Shown piece after piece: positions 7,701 to 17,741 of a stretch of DNA of 32,793 nucleotides. This stretch comes from Acidimicrobiia bacterium (GTDB lineage Bacteria > Actinomycetota > Acidimicrobiia > Spongiisociales > ZC4RG35), in contig JAICGW010000018.1 in assembly GCA_025922945.1 (NCBI GenBank), positions 1 through 32,793 on the forward strand. The letters are read 5' to 3'. The notes below the pieces were generated by a model, which saw nothing but the letters and a program-made list of their open reading frames with translations, searched no databases and was not told the origin of the DNA. How positions within the stretch are numbered: the stretch's first letter is position 1; the number at the start of each line of letters is the position of its first letter. A program made the position numbers and the translations under genes.

Positions 7701-8139
7701 GGTGATAGCTGATCGCCTGGCAGTCTCTGAACGCATCGGGGGACACGGGTTTCAACATCGCAAAATCCGCCGCGAGGAAGAGATCAACTGGCTGAAGCGG
7801 GGAGCGCAGGTGACATCGGTCATCACCCTCTTGCCTGGCAACCAGAACTTGGCGGCCTACCGCGATGCCGGCCTGAGCGCTCGCCAGGTCATGATCTCGG
7901 AACGTCCGACTCCCCAGGACGCCGAACGTGTTTTCAAAGCCGTCCACGAGGAGCTCTCGGATCCCACCGCCCGCGTTCTCGTTCATGGCGAGGTCATCAA
8001 CGACGACCTGGCGGGTCTGCTGGCTGGTTATCTGGTCTGGTCGGGAATGGTGGGGCAACCGATCATGGCGGTCTCGCTGGTCGAGGAGATTTTGCGCCGA
8101 CCGCTCGGCCCCGAGGGGCGCTCCCTCGTGCCCAGCTAG
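7696..8139 (+). CDS. Phosphatase-like protein without the catalytic Cys (family unrecognised)
   Basis: A 147-residue soluble protein that I cannot assign with confidence. The order of elements resembles a small dual-specificity phosphatase. An N-terminal strand MWVIADRLAVSERIGG is followed by a helix. ITLLPGNQNLAAYRDAGL follows, with ERPTPQDAERVFKAVHEEL as a general-acid-side helix. VLVHGEVINDDLAGLLAGYL sits where phosphatases have the HCxxxxxR P-loop. Here the Cys and Arg positions are Gly and Asp, so phosphotransfer by the usual chemistry is not expected. It is inserted between folP and folB, and its TAG overlaps the GTG of folB, so it is co-transcribed with folate genes. Being a real gene is well supported by codon use and packing; the fold call is inference. 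Confidence 0.6.
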   Translation: MWVIADRLAVSERIGGHGFQHRKIRREEEINWLKRGAQVTSVITLLPGNQNLAAYRDAGLSARQVMISERPTPQDAERVFKAVHEELSDPTARVLVHGEVINDDLAGLLAGYLVWSGMVGQPIMAVSLVEEILRRPLGPEGRSLVPS

Positions 8140-8501
8140 TGGATCGGCTTCAGCTCACCGGCATCGAGGTCTTTGCTCACCACGGCGTGCTTCCCGAGGA
8201 AAAGCAAATCGGTCAAAGGTTTCTGATCGATCTTGACATCGAGGCCGATCTGAACCCGGCCGGCAATAGCGACAGCCTCGCCGACACCATCGACTACGGC
8301 GGCCTTGCGATCAAGGTTCATGAGTTGGTCGCGGGATCGAGGTGGAATCTGATCGAGAAGGTCGCCGAGGAAATCGCCAAAGTGGTTCTCTCGATTCCCT
8401 TGGTGAGGTCGGTAGCGGTCACGGTTCACAAGCCCAACGCGCCCATCCCCCTCGATTTCGACGATGTCAGTGTGACGATTGATCGCCGTCGCCAGGGATA
8501 G
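8139..8501 (+). CDS. folB: Dihydroneopterin aldolase
   Basis: It cleaves 7,8-dihydroneopterin to 6-hydroxymethyl-dihydropterin and glycolaldehyde. The 120-residue length is normal. Visible family blocks are LTGIEVFAHHGVLPEEKQIGQRFLIDL at the start (shared pterin site), the DTIDYGGLA segment (catalytic Tyr region), LIEKVAEEIA (pterin-binding Glu) and VTVHKPNAPIPLDFDDVSV near the end (catalytic Lys in the HKP motif). The start GTG 8139 shares its G with the TAG of the upstream gene. It precedes folK by 7 bp. Confidence 0.95.
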   Translation: MDRLQLTGIEVFAHHGVLPEEKQIGQRFLIDLDIEADLNPAGNSDSLADTIDYGGLAIKVHELVAGSRWNLIEKVAEEIAKVVLSIPLVRSVAVTVHKPNAPIPLDFDDVSVTIDRRRQG

Positions 8502-8508
8502 GAGCTAG

Positions 8509-9453
8509 GTGCCGAAGGTTGCGATCTCACTCGGCTCGAATCTCGGCGACCGCCTGGCAAATCTCCGCTTCGCAATCGAACGACTGTCGCGTTCATTTTC
8601 GTTGACCGGGCTTTCATCTCTATATCTCACCGCCCCGGTGGGGGGTCCCGCCCAGGACGACTTTCTGAACGCCGTCGCCCTGATTGATTCCGATCAACCT
8701 CCTCTCGAGATCCTGGGCCAGCTACAGGGGATCGAGGCAGCAGCCGGACGGGTTCGAAACGAGCGCTTTGGGCCCCGCACGCTCGACCTCGATCTGATCG
8801 CGATCGAAGGAATCAGTTGGGCGAGTGCCGACCTCGAGCTCCCTCATCCGCGCAGTCATCAGAGACGATTTGTCGTCGAGCCGTTGAACGAAGTGTGGCC
8901 CGAGGCGTCATTGAGCGGAGGCCCGGCGGCGAGCCTCTTGAGAACCGTGCGAGGGCAGCAGGTAGTGCGCCTGGCGGATTCCTGGCTTACCGATCCCCTG
9001 CGATTCGTCGAGAAAGGCACCCCCTGGTTGGTTGCTCAATTCGGGTTGCTGGTTGCGATCGCGGCGGTCGTCCTCGTCACCGGCAACTGGCCGCCGGTGG
9101 ATTGGAGTTGGCTGGGGCTGATTCCGATGGGAGCGGGTCTCTTCTTCATCGGCTCCGGAGCGAAAGAGCTCGGGCCGGCCTTCACTGCCAATCCCACCCC
9201 GCGGCCAGCCAAGCTGACCGACAGCGGCGTCTACCGGATGGTTCGCCATCCGATCTATATGGGCCTGCTGCTGGGAGCGATTGGAGCAGTGATCTTGTGG
9301 CGAGCCTGGTGGGGCTTTTTGCCAATCGCGGTGCTGGCTGGCTTCTTACGGCTCAAGGCGCGCTTTGAAGAAAAGCGGCTCAGGGTGATCTATCCCGCGT
9401 ACGCCGACTATGCGGGACGCGTACGGGCGACCATCCTTCCGGGTTGGCGATGA
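8509..9453 (+). CDS. folK: HPPK (FolK) fused to an isoprenylcysteine/phospholipid methyltransferase-like membrane domain
   Basis: The first part (about 1-155) is 6-hydroxymethyl-dihydropterin pyrophosphokinase. ISLGSNLGDRLANL, APVGGPAQDDFLN, RNERFGPRTLDLDLI (catalytic Arg/Asp pair, 83-97) and LPHPRSHQRRFV are in order. The same frame continues without a stop into a membrane domain (about 172-314). It has hydrophobic helices at about 173-191, 199-215 and 249-280, the signature SGVYRMVRHPIYMG (239-252) and a C-terminal EEKRLRVIYPAYADY block. These are hallmarks of the ICMT/PEMT methyltransferase superfamily. A bifunctional membrane-tethered HPPK is therefore predicted. The start is GTG 8509, preceded by GGAG. 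The stop overlaps the next ATG (ATGA). Mycobacterium has a separate membrane gene (DUF3180) at this place. The methyl acceptor is unknown. Confidence 0.88.
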   Translation: MPKVAISLGSNLGDRLANLRFAIERLSRSFSLTGLSSLYLTAPVGGPAQDDFLNAVALIDSDQPPLEILGQLQGIEAAAGRVRNERFGPRTLDLDLIAIEGISWASADLELPHPRSHQRRFVVEPLNEVWPEASLSGGPAASLLRTVRGQQVVRLADSWLTDPLRFVEKGTPWLVAQFGLLVAIAAVVLVTGNWPPVDWSWLGLIPMGAGLFFIGSGAKELGPAFTANPTPRPAKLTDSGVYRMVRHPIYMGLLLGAIGAVILWRAWWGFLPIAVLAGFLRLKARFEEKRLRVIYPAYADYAGRVRATILPGWR

Positions 9454-10247
9454 GGATTCTGATAATCGGTCCCGGCCGTGCCGGCGGAGCTCTGGCCCTG
9501 GCGGCCGCCGGCGCCGGACATGAGATCTGCGGACTCGTCGTTCGCTCACCTTTGCGTTGGGAGCTCGGGTTCCCATTGGTAGAAAGCCGGTGGCCCGCGG
9601 CCGATCTCGTGGTGATCGCAACTCGCGATGGCGAAATCGCCGAAGCCGCCCGCCAAGCCGTCGATCATCACCCGCCGGCCGCGATCGTCCATCTCTCCGG
9701 TGCAACCAGTATCTCGGTGCTCTCCGGCTTGGCGGCGCGGGGATGGGAGGTCGGCTCCTTTCACCCTCTGCAGTCTTTGCCCGACCCACAAGAAGGCGCC
9801 CGGGTCCTGGCGGGTTCCTGGGTGGCAGTGACGGCCAGCGGTCATGTGCGAGAACTGCTTCGTGAGCTCGCGGCCAGCCTCGACATGCAGGACTTCGACC
9901 TCGACGATCAGGTTCGCTCCATCTACCACACGGGCGCCGCCGCCGCCTCCAATTTTCTGGTCGCCTCACTCGATCTCGCTCAGCAGTTCTTCGAGAAGGC
10001 GAGGGTGCCATTCGCCGCCGCCGAGCCGTTGTCGAGAGCGGTGGTCGGCCATGCCTTCGCCCTCGGTGCCAGGCCCTCGCTCACCGGACCCATCGTCCGC
10101 CAGGATTGGGAGACAGTTCGCCTGCAACGATCGGCCGCGGCCGAACTGGGAGAGGAGGCCCTGCGGCAATTCGATCTCCTCGCCGCCGCCACGGCCATCA
10201 CCGCATCGGTCGTGCTTCCGGCTGATCTGAAGGTCCACCGTGACTGA
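9450..10247 (+). CDS. Rossmann-fold/DUF2520 oxidoreductase-like protein
   Basis: A 265-residue protein like the Mycobacterium gene next to panC (Rv3603c): an N-terminal NAD(P)-binding domain plus a helical DUF2520 domain. The dinucleotide motif is GPGRAGG at residues 7-13, directly after a beta-strand RILII. VVIATRDGEI and IVHLSGATSI complete the Rossmann part. GSFHPLQSLPD (family hallmark) leads into the all-helical half with HTGAAAASNFLVASLDLA. ATG 9450 overlaps the folK stop; a TTG 6 bp upstream is also in frame but less likely. The neighbourhood of panC makes a ketopantoate-type reductase role tempting, but that is inference. Confidence 0.85.
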   Translation: MRILIIGPGRAGGALALAAAGAGHEICGLVVRSPLRWELGFPLVESRWPAADLVVIATRDGEIAEAARQAVDHHPPAAIVHLSGATSISVLSGLAARGWEVGSFHPLQSLPDPQEGARVLAGSWVAVTASGHVRELLRELAASLDMQDFDLDDQVRSIYHTGAAAASNFLVASLDLAQQFFEKARVPFAAAEPLSRAVVGHAFALGARPSLTGPIVRQDWETVRLQRSAAAELGEEALRQFDLLAAATAITASVVLPADLKVHRD

Positions 10248-11124
10248 AGTCACCCGAACTTTTTTCGAGAGTCGTCTACAGCGGCGGGGGCTCACGGCCC
10301 TGGTGCCGACCATGGGTTTTTTCCACGAGGGGCACCTCGCCTTGATGACGGCGGCCCGCCAGGCGGCGGAGACGGTCATCGTCTCCCTGTTCGTGAACCC
10401 GCTTCAGTTCAACGATCCCGCCGATCTTGAGCGATATCCCCGCGACTTCGAACGGGATCTCGAGATGGCTCGGGCCGAGAAGGTGGACGTGGTCTTCGCG
10501 CCGTCGTCGGAGGAGATGTATTCGGAGCCACCGCTCACCCGGGTAAGAGTCGCCCAGGTGGAGGATTACCTGGAAGGACCGCGGCGGCCGGGTCACTTCG
10601 CGGGTGTGGCGACGGCGGTGGCAAAGCTGTTCGCCGGACTCCAACCCGACCTGGCTTTTTTCGGTCGGAAGGATGCTCAACAACTAGCTCTGGTCCGGCA
10701 GATGACAAAGGACCTCTCGTTTCCGGTGACTATCAGCGGTCAGCCCACCATTCGCGAGCACGACGGACTCGCTCTCTCCAGCCGCAATGTCTTTCTCGGC
10801 CCCGAAGATCGGACGGCGGCATTGACTCTTAGCGCCGGGCTCTTCGCTGCCGCCGACTTGGCCGAGGCTGGAGAACGAGAGGGCGGACGATTGCTCGAAG
10901 TCGCCAGCAAGGTGGCAGAGGGGGTGGATATCGAGTACGTGACCCTCGCCTCCCAGAACCATGCCCAGCCCCTCGCCGAGCTCGATCGACCGTCCTTTCT
11001 GGCCGTTGCCGCTCGGGTGGGAAAGGTTCGCCTGATCGACAATGTTGCTTTCGACCTAGTCGCCGGCCAGGTGATGGCCGATCGAGGTCGTCGTCTCGAG
11101 CGAGAGAGCGTTCTTTACCGCTGA
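10240..11124 (+). CDS. panC: Pantoate-beta-alanine ligase (pantothenate synthetase)
   Basis: An ATP-dependent enzyme joining pantoate and beta-alanine to pantothenate, the precursor of CoA. The 294-residue length is normal. Motifs are PTMGFFHEGHLAL (nucleotide HxGH-type motif), SLFVNPLQF, PGHFAGVATAVAKLF, FFGRKDAQQL and REHDGLALSSRN (KMSKS-like loop). The start is GTG 10240, overlapping the upstream gene by 8 nt. No panD lies between panC and coaX, unlike Mycobacterium, so beta-alanine must come from elsewhere in the genome or from another route. Confidence 0.96.
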   Translation: MTEVTRTFFESRLQRRGLTALVPTMGFFHEGHLALMTAARQAAETVIVSLFVNPLQFNDPADLERYPRDFERDLEMARAEKVDVVFAPSSEEMYSEPPLTRVRVAQVEDYLEGPRRPGHFAGVATAVAKLFAGLQPDLAFFGRKDAQQLALVRQMTKDLSFPVTISGQPTIREHDGLALSSRNVFLGPEDRTAALTLSAGLFAAADLAEAGEREGGRLLEVASKVAEGVDIEYVTLASQNHAQPLAELDRPSFLAVAARVGKVRLIDNVAFDLVAGQVMADRGRRLERESVLYR

Positions 11125-11888
11125 TGCTGCTCCTTTGTGATGTCGGCAACACGAACACGATCGTCGGGCTTTGGGATGGAGAGGGCGCCGTGCACCGCTG
11201 GCGGATCTCGACTGATTTCGAGCGCACTGCCGACGAATGTCGGCTCCTCCTGAGATCGATGCTCGCTGAGTACGCCGGCCCGGTCAGCGGCGGATGCCTG
11301 TCGTCAGTGGTGCCTCAACGCACCGAAAGCTGGCGGGAGGCTCTTGCTCCGCTGATCGACGGCCGCCTGGTCGTGGTGGGACCCGGGGTCAAGACGGGAA
11401 TTGCGTTGTCGGTCGACAATCCGCGCGAGGTCGGAGCCGATCGAGTGGCCAATGCCATCGGGGCGGTCCACCTCCGCGGAGCTCCGGTGGTCGTGGTGGA
11501 TTTTGGGACTGCCACCACCGTCGACCTGGTTGGTCCGGACGGGTCGTACCGAGGCGGAGCTATCGCCCCCGGCCTCGAAGTCTCCGCCGATGCCCTGGTG
11601 ACGCACACCGCCGCCCTGCGGCGGGTTGAGCTTTCGGCACCTCGGAGCCCGGTCGGGCGCTCGACGGTCGAGGCAATCCAGAGCGGACTCATCTATGGCT
11701 ATGCCGGACTGGTCGACGGCCTCGTCGAGCGCATCCTGGCTCAGGTCGATGCGCCGGTGCCAGTGGTGGCAACAGGCGGGCTGGCGCCGATCGTTGTCGC
11801 CCACACCCGCTTGGTGAAAGACATCCAACCGGACCTGACGCTCGTGGGTCTGGCCGAGATCTTCGCCCTCAACAACGAAGGCGCCTAG
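11124..11888 (+). CDS. coaX: Type III pantothenate kinase
   Basis: First committed step of CoA synthesis: pantothenate to 4'-phosphopantothenate, in the ASKHA fold. The 254-residue product shows the N-terminal phosphate loop DVGNTNT (6-12), GADRVANAIGA and VVDFGTATTVDLV in the middle, GGAIAPGL, and ATGGLAPIV near the end. These motifs match the CoaX family, not CoaA. ATG 11124 shares its A with the panC stop TGA, so the two are coupled. It is the last gene of the folate/pantothenate run. Two palindromic units follow the stop. Confidence 0.95.
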   Translation: MLLLCDVGNTNTIVGLWDGEGAVHRWRISTDFERTADECRLLLRSMLAEYAGPVSGGCLSSVVPQRTESWREALAPLIDGRLVVVGPGVKTGIALSVDNPREVGADRVANAIGAVHLRGAPVVVVDFGTATTVDLVGPDGSYRGGAIAPGLEVSADALVTHTAALRRVELSAPRSPVGRSTVEAIQSGLIYGYAGLVDGLVERILAQVDAPVPVVATGGLAPIVVAHTRLVKDIQPDLTLVGLAEIFALNNEGA

Positions 11889-11894
11889 CGACGA

Positions 11895-12001
11895 ACTGTG
11901 AAGGTTTGCGCGGGCCAGAGCCGCGAGGATCTCCACAGCAACGGCTTATGAAGCGGACTGTGAAGGTTTGCGCGGGCCAGAGCCGCGAGGATCTTCACAG
12001 T
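11895..12001. repeat. Two near-identical palindromic units in the coaX-lysS spacer
   Basis: Unit 1 (11895-11938) and unit 2 (11957-12001) are nearly the same 44-45 nt sequence, 62 bp apart. Unit 2 is a long hairpin: ACTGTGAAG (11957-11965) pairs with CTTCACAGT (11993-12001), then G-T wobbles, then CGCGG with CCGCG around GCCAGAG. Unit 1 carries one change in the right arm (CTCCACAG) that weakens its stem. They begin 6 bp after coaX and end 38 bp before lysS. They may block readthrough as paired hairpins or be a REP-like mobile dyad. There is no T-run. Confidence 0.8.
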
Positions 12002-12027
12002 TGTAGCGTCGACTAGCGGCACGCGCA

Positions 12028-12033
12028 TACAGT
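12028..12033 (+). promoter_or_regulatory. Possible -10 element for a leaderless lysS transcript
   Basis: TACAGT lies 6 bp before the lysS GTG at 12040, so transcription would begin at or beside the start codon. No ribosome-binding site is seen upstream, which fits leaderless initiation, common in Actinobacteria. No good -35 box is found at normal spacing, so the call is weak. Confidence 0.35.
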
Positions 12034-12039
12034 CGTCAC

Positions 12040-13464
12040 GTGGCTGTTGACGACCATCCGTATCGGTTTGAACGGACCGCGCTGGCGGCTGACTTAGCAG
12101 CCACCCACGCTGAGCTCGGTCCGGGCTCGGAGACCGGACAGCTGGTGGCGGTAGCCGGGCGGGTGATGCTGAAGCGCTCTTTCGGCAAGCTGGTCTTCCT
12201 GACAATCCGCGATTACTCAGGACGGATCCAACTCCTCGCAGAGTCATCTCGCCTCGCGGGCGACCTCTTCGAGCGAGTGACGGAGGTCAACCTCGGTGAC
12301 TGGGTAGGCGGGGAGGGTGAGGTCGTCACCACCAAAAAGGGAGAACTCTCGGTGCGCCTCGACTCGTTCGTGGTTCTAGCCCAGATTCATCGCCCCCTCC
12401 CCGACAAGTGGCACGGCATGACCGACATCGAGGCCCGGTCCCGCCAGCGCTACCTCGACCTCATCGTCAACGACCGCTCGTTGGCGGTGGCCCAGGCTCG
12501 CGCGCAGGTACTCAGCGTGCTCCGCTCCGAGTTTTCCCAGCGTGGCTTCGTCGAAGTCGAGACCCCGGTGCTGCTATCGCAGGCCACCGGCGCCATTGCC
12601 CGACCCTTTCTTACCCATCATGAATCCCTCGACCTGCAGATGAAGCTGCGGATCTCACTCGAGCTCTACTTGAAACGGCTCGTCGTCGGGGGGATGGAAC
12701 GGGTCTTCGAAATCGGCCGCGTGTTCCGCAACGAAGGCATCGACTCCACGCACAATCCTGAGTTCACCATGCTCGAGGCCTATCAGGCCCTGGCCGACTA
12801 CCACGACATGATCACGCTCGTCGAAGAAGTTTTCGTGTCGGTGGTGAAATCGGTCACGGGCGGGACGACCATCACGTACCGGGGCAAGTCCATCGACTTC
12901 AACCCCCCATTGCGAAGGGCGACGATGTTGGAGCTGGTCAGCGAAGCGGCCGGCGAGCCCGTCTCCCTCGATCGCCCGCTCGAAGAGCTCCGTGGCCTCG
13001 CCCAACGCCATGGGACGGAGGTTGACGACCGTTGGGGCCCGGGTCGGGTGATCGAGGCGATTTACGACGAGGTAGTCGAGGGGAGCATCTGGGAGCCGAC
13101 ATTTGTCACGGATCACCCGAAAGAAATCTCGCCGTTGGCCCGCATCCACCGCTCGAGCCCAGACTTGACCGAGCGTTTCGAACTGGTCATCGCCGGGTCC
13201 GAGTATGTGAACGCCTTCTCTGAGTTGATCGATCCGCTCGATCAGAGGACAAGATTTGAAGAGCAGGCCGCGGCTCGGGCGGCGGGCGATCTCGAAGCCC
13301 ATCCTCTCGACGAGGACTTCCTGCGGGCACTCGAGTACGGGATGCCGCCCACCGGGGGCCTCGGCATCGGAGTCGACCGCCTGGTGATGCTGGTTACGGA
13401 CACCCATCACATCCGGGATGTGATCCTCTTTCCGACCCTCCGTCCGGAGAGGCCCCCGACCTAG
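12040..13464 (+). CDS. lysS: Lysyl-tRNA synthetase, class II
   Basis: It charges tRNA-Lys with lysine. The 474-residue product has an N-terminal OB-fold anticodon-binding domain (about 35-130, with VAGRVMLKRSFGKLVFLTIRD). The class II catalytic core has motif 1 around GFVEVETPVL, motif 2 FEIGRVFRNEGI and motif 3 GLGIGVDRLVML. NPEFTMLEAY is the LysRS-specific segment after motif 2. It is shorter at the N terminus than the E. coli enzyme, as is usual. The GTG start has no visible ribosome-binding site. It is separated from coaX by paired hairpins and from the next gene by 43 bp. Confidence 0.96.
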   Translation: MAVDDHPYRFERTALAADLAATHAELGPGSETGQLVAVAGRVMLKRSFGKLVFLTIRDYSGRIQLLAESSRLAGDLFERVTEVNLGDWVGGEGEVVTTKKGELSVRLDSFVVLAQIHRPLPDKWHGMTDIEARSRQRYLDLIVNDRSLAVAQARAQVLSVLRSEFSQRGFVEVETPVLLSQATGAIARPFLTHHESLDLQMKLRISLELYLKRLVVGGMERVFEIGRVFRNEGIDSTHNPEFTMLEAYQALADYHDMITLVEEVFVSVVKSVTGGTTITYRGKSIDFNPPLRRATMLELVSEAAGEPVSLDRPLEELRGLAQRHGTEVDDRWGPGRVIEAIYDEVVEGSIWEPTFVTDHPKEISPLARIHRSSPDLTERFELVIAGSEYVNAFSELIDPLDQRTRFEEQAAARAAGDLEAHPLDEDFLRALEYGMPPTGGLGIGVDRLVMLVTDTHHIRDVILFPTLRPERPPT

Positions 13465-13507
13465 CCGAGACCATCAAGTAGGGGCCAAATTCGGCCGATT
13501 CAACGCC

Positions 13508-14086
13508 ATGGGAGATCCTGAGCACCCCATAACCGATGTGTCTGGCCTGTTGGCCCTGATTGACCAAAAGGACGAGGAGATCGCCCGCCTGCGTCAGTTG
13601 GTCGACACCTTTCTTCCAGTCGATGTGGACACGGGGATGCTCAATCGCACCGGGACGATCGAAGCCATTCGTCGCGCCTGGGCTTGGTGGAACCGGCGGC
13701 GAGAACCATTCGGCGTGATGGTGATCGTGATCCCGGCCATGGCCGACCGTTCACCCGAACAGGCCGCCAGCCTGGCCCAATTGGTCTCCCTTGCTCTCTC
13801 CGATGCCGGGCGAGCCGTCGATGACACCGGTCGGTTGGACAGCCACACCTTCGCTGTTGTCCTCCGCGAGTTTCAGCGACACGGGGCCTCGACCGTCACC
13901 TCCCGGATGCGGACCACCTTGCGTCACGCCATCGCCGATCCCGAGATCACAGCCGAGATCAAATTTGGCCTGGTGGTGGCGGTGGAAGGCGACAGCGCCA
14001 GGCCCGAGGACTATCTCGACCTGGCTCTGGAGGCGGCGCGGACTGCCCGCTCGGAAGTTCCCAACATCGCCGAAATCGAACTCTGA
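13508..14086 (+). CDS. Degenerate GGDEF-like domain protein
   Basis: A 192-residue soluble protein. Residues about 10-35 form a short amphipathic helix or coiled coil (LLALIDQKDEEIARLRQLV). The rest follows the order of a GGDEF domain: DVDTGMLNRTGTIEAI where active proteins have D.LTGL.NR, then FGVMVIVIP, then DDTGRLDSHTFAVVL where GGDEF should be. RLDSHTF replaces RxGGDEF, so the nucleotide-binding glycines and catalytic acids are gone and cyclase activity is not expected. It may act as a GTP- or partner-sensing module. ATG 13508 is 43 bp after lysS. It converges with the prenyltransferase gene, leaving a 1-bp gap. Fold assignment is moderate. Confidence 0.6.
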   Translation: MGDPEHPITDVSGLLALIDQKDEEIARLRQLVDTFLPVDVDTGMLNRTGTIEAIRRAWAWWNRRREPFGVMVIVIPAMADRSPEQAASLAQLVSLALSDAGRAVDDTGRLDSHTFAVVLREFQRHGASTVTSRMRTTLRHAIADPEITAEIKFGLVVAVEGDSARPEDYLDLALEAARTARSEVPNIAEIEL

Positions 14087-14087
14087 G

Positions 14088-15080
14088 CTAAGACCGAGCG
14101 GCTTCGACCCGCTCGACCAGGTATTCGCCAAGATTGGTCAGCACTGCCCTCACCTGGGTATCGGGCAGGCTCAACAGCAAACGCTGAGCCTTGGAGAGCC
14201 GATCGAGGGCGGCGTCGACCGCCTGATCGACCCAGCCGCCGTTCCGCAGGTGGGCGATGGCGCTGGCCACCACCTCCTCGGAATAGGGGCGGGGTCGTTC
14301 GAGAAGGGCGCGCAGCCGATCGCCGTCTGGGGCGGCAACCGCGGCGAGAACCGGAAGGGTGAAGGTGCCTTCGCGAATGTCCGAACCGGCCGGTTTCCCG
14401 AGGGTGGCTTCGTTTCCCACCAGATCGAGCGCATCGTCGCTCAGCTGGAAAACCATTCCCAGCTCCCAGGCCCACTCCGTCAGGGTGTCGACGATGTCAT
14501 CGGTAGCTGCCGCAGCCATGGCACCCAGCCGGGCCGAAGTCCTGATCAAAGAAGCGGTTTTGCCGCCGATAACGCGTTCATACTCGGAGCGGGAATGATC
14601 GAGCGAATCGACCAATTGCAACTCGCGGCTCTGCCCCACTACCAGCTCGGCGTAGGTGACCGCCAGCAGACGGACCGCCTCCTGGGAGAGGTAGGTGGCG
14701 GCGACTTCCGAGGCGCGGGCGAGAAGGAAGTCGCCGGCAAGGATGGCGACGGTGTTGTTCCAGTTGACGTTGGCGGAGGGTGCTCCGCGACGGGTATCCG
14801 ACTCGTCGATGACGTCGTCGTGATAGAGGCTCCCGACATGAATCAACTCCACCGCCACCCCAGCCTCGACGGGGCGTCGAGTCTCGGAATCGGGACCAAA
14901 CTCAGCCGCCAGCAAGGCCAGCAGCGGCCGGAACCGCTTTCCCCCCGCCACCAGCAGGTGTTGAAAGATCTTGGTGAGGTAGGGATCATCGGCGTTGGTC
15001 ACCTCGAGGAGCCTGGCCTCGACCGTCGCGAGGCGGTCCCAGACTTGAGGGAGGGGAACCAGCGCACTGAGTTCCTGCAT
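14088..15080 (-). CDS. Long-chain polyprenyl diphosphate synthase
   Basis: A trans-isoprenyl synthase of 330 residues that elongates allylic diphosphates with IPP. The first Asp-rich motif is DDVID (88-92), followed by the RRG of DTRRGAPS; the second is DDALD (215-219) in FQLSDDALDL. GGKRFRPLL is at about 46-54. The residues four and five before the first motif are Ser and Gly, small, which in this family usually allows long products, so a menaquinone side chain is likely. The start is ATG at 15080; a TTG 21 bp upstream is also in frame. It is transcribed against clpC from a shared spacer. Confidence 0.92.
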   Translation of the reverse strand: MQELSALVPLPQVWDRLATVEARLLEVTNADDPYLTKIFQHLLVAGGKRFRPLLALLAAEFGPDSETRRPVEAGVAVELIHVGSLYHDDVIDESDTRRGAPSANVNWNNTVAILAGDFLLARASEVAATYLSQEAVRLLAVTYAELVVGQSRELQLVDSLDHSRSEYERVIGGKTASLIRTSARLGAMAAAATDDIVDTLTEWAWELGMVFQLSDDALDLVGNEATLGKPAGSDIREGTFTLPVLAAVAAPDGDRLRALLERPRPYSEEVVASAIAHLRNGGWVDQAVDAALDRLSKAQRLLLSLPDTQVRAVLTNLGEYLVERVEAARS

Positions 15081-15177
15081 AGCCAAATCGTAACGAAACA
15101 ACGGGCTCCGAACTCCGGCGGAGTGATCTGCGCGGACGCCTCGGAGTTGGTCACAAGGTGTTGTGGGACCCTGCCGA

Positions 15178-15183
15178 TATAAT
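15178..15183 (+). promoter_or_regulatory. Consensus -10 element of the clpC promoter
   Basis: A perfect TATAAT lies 43 bp before the clpC start in the 146-bp spacer between the divergent prenyltransferase and clpC genes. AAGGTG (15155-15160) sits at the right 17-bp spacing but is a poor -35. I see no clear ClgR, CtsR or HspR-type inverted repeat. The likely control is a housekeeping sigma factor with a strong -10. Confidence 0.6.
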
Positions 15184-15226
15184 CGCTATCACCTCGCCAG
15201 GGGTGTAGCAGTCAGGAGTATTGAGA

Positions 15227-17734
<2,508 letters not shown>

Positions 17735-17741
17735 CCCTGGT

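Noticed and set aside
11895-12001. CRISPR-like repeats
   Set aside because: There are only two units, each itself palindromic over its full length, and no cas genes are present.
15128-15136. CTGCGCGGA, the same word as the hairpin arms at 214-318
   Set aside because: A single 9-mer without its complementary arm; expected by chance in such GC-rich DNA.
13791-15182. A 463-codon plus-strand frame across the GGDEF-like gene and the prenyl synthase
   Set aside because: It runs antisense to a full polyprenyl synthase with both Asp-rich motifs and has no recognisable domain; high-GC DNA often gives such long shadow frames.
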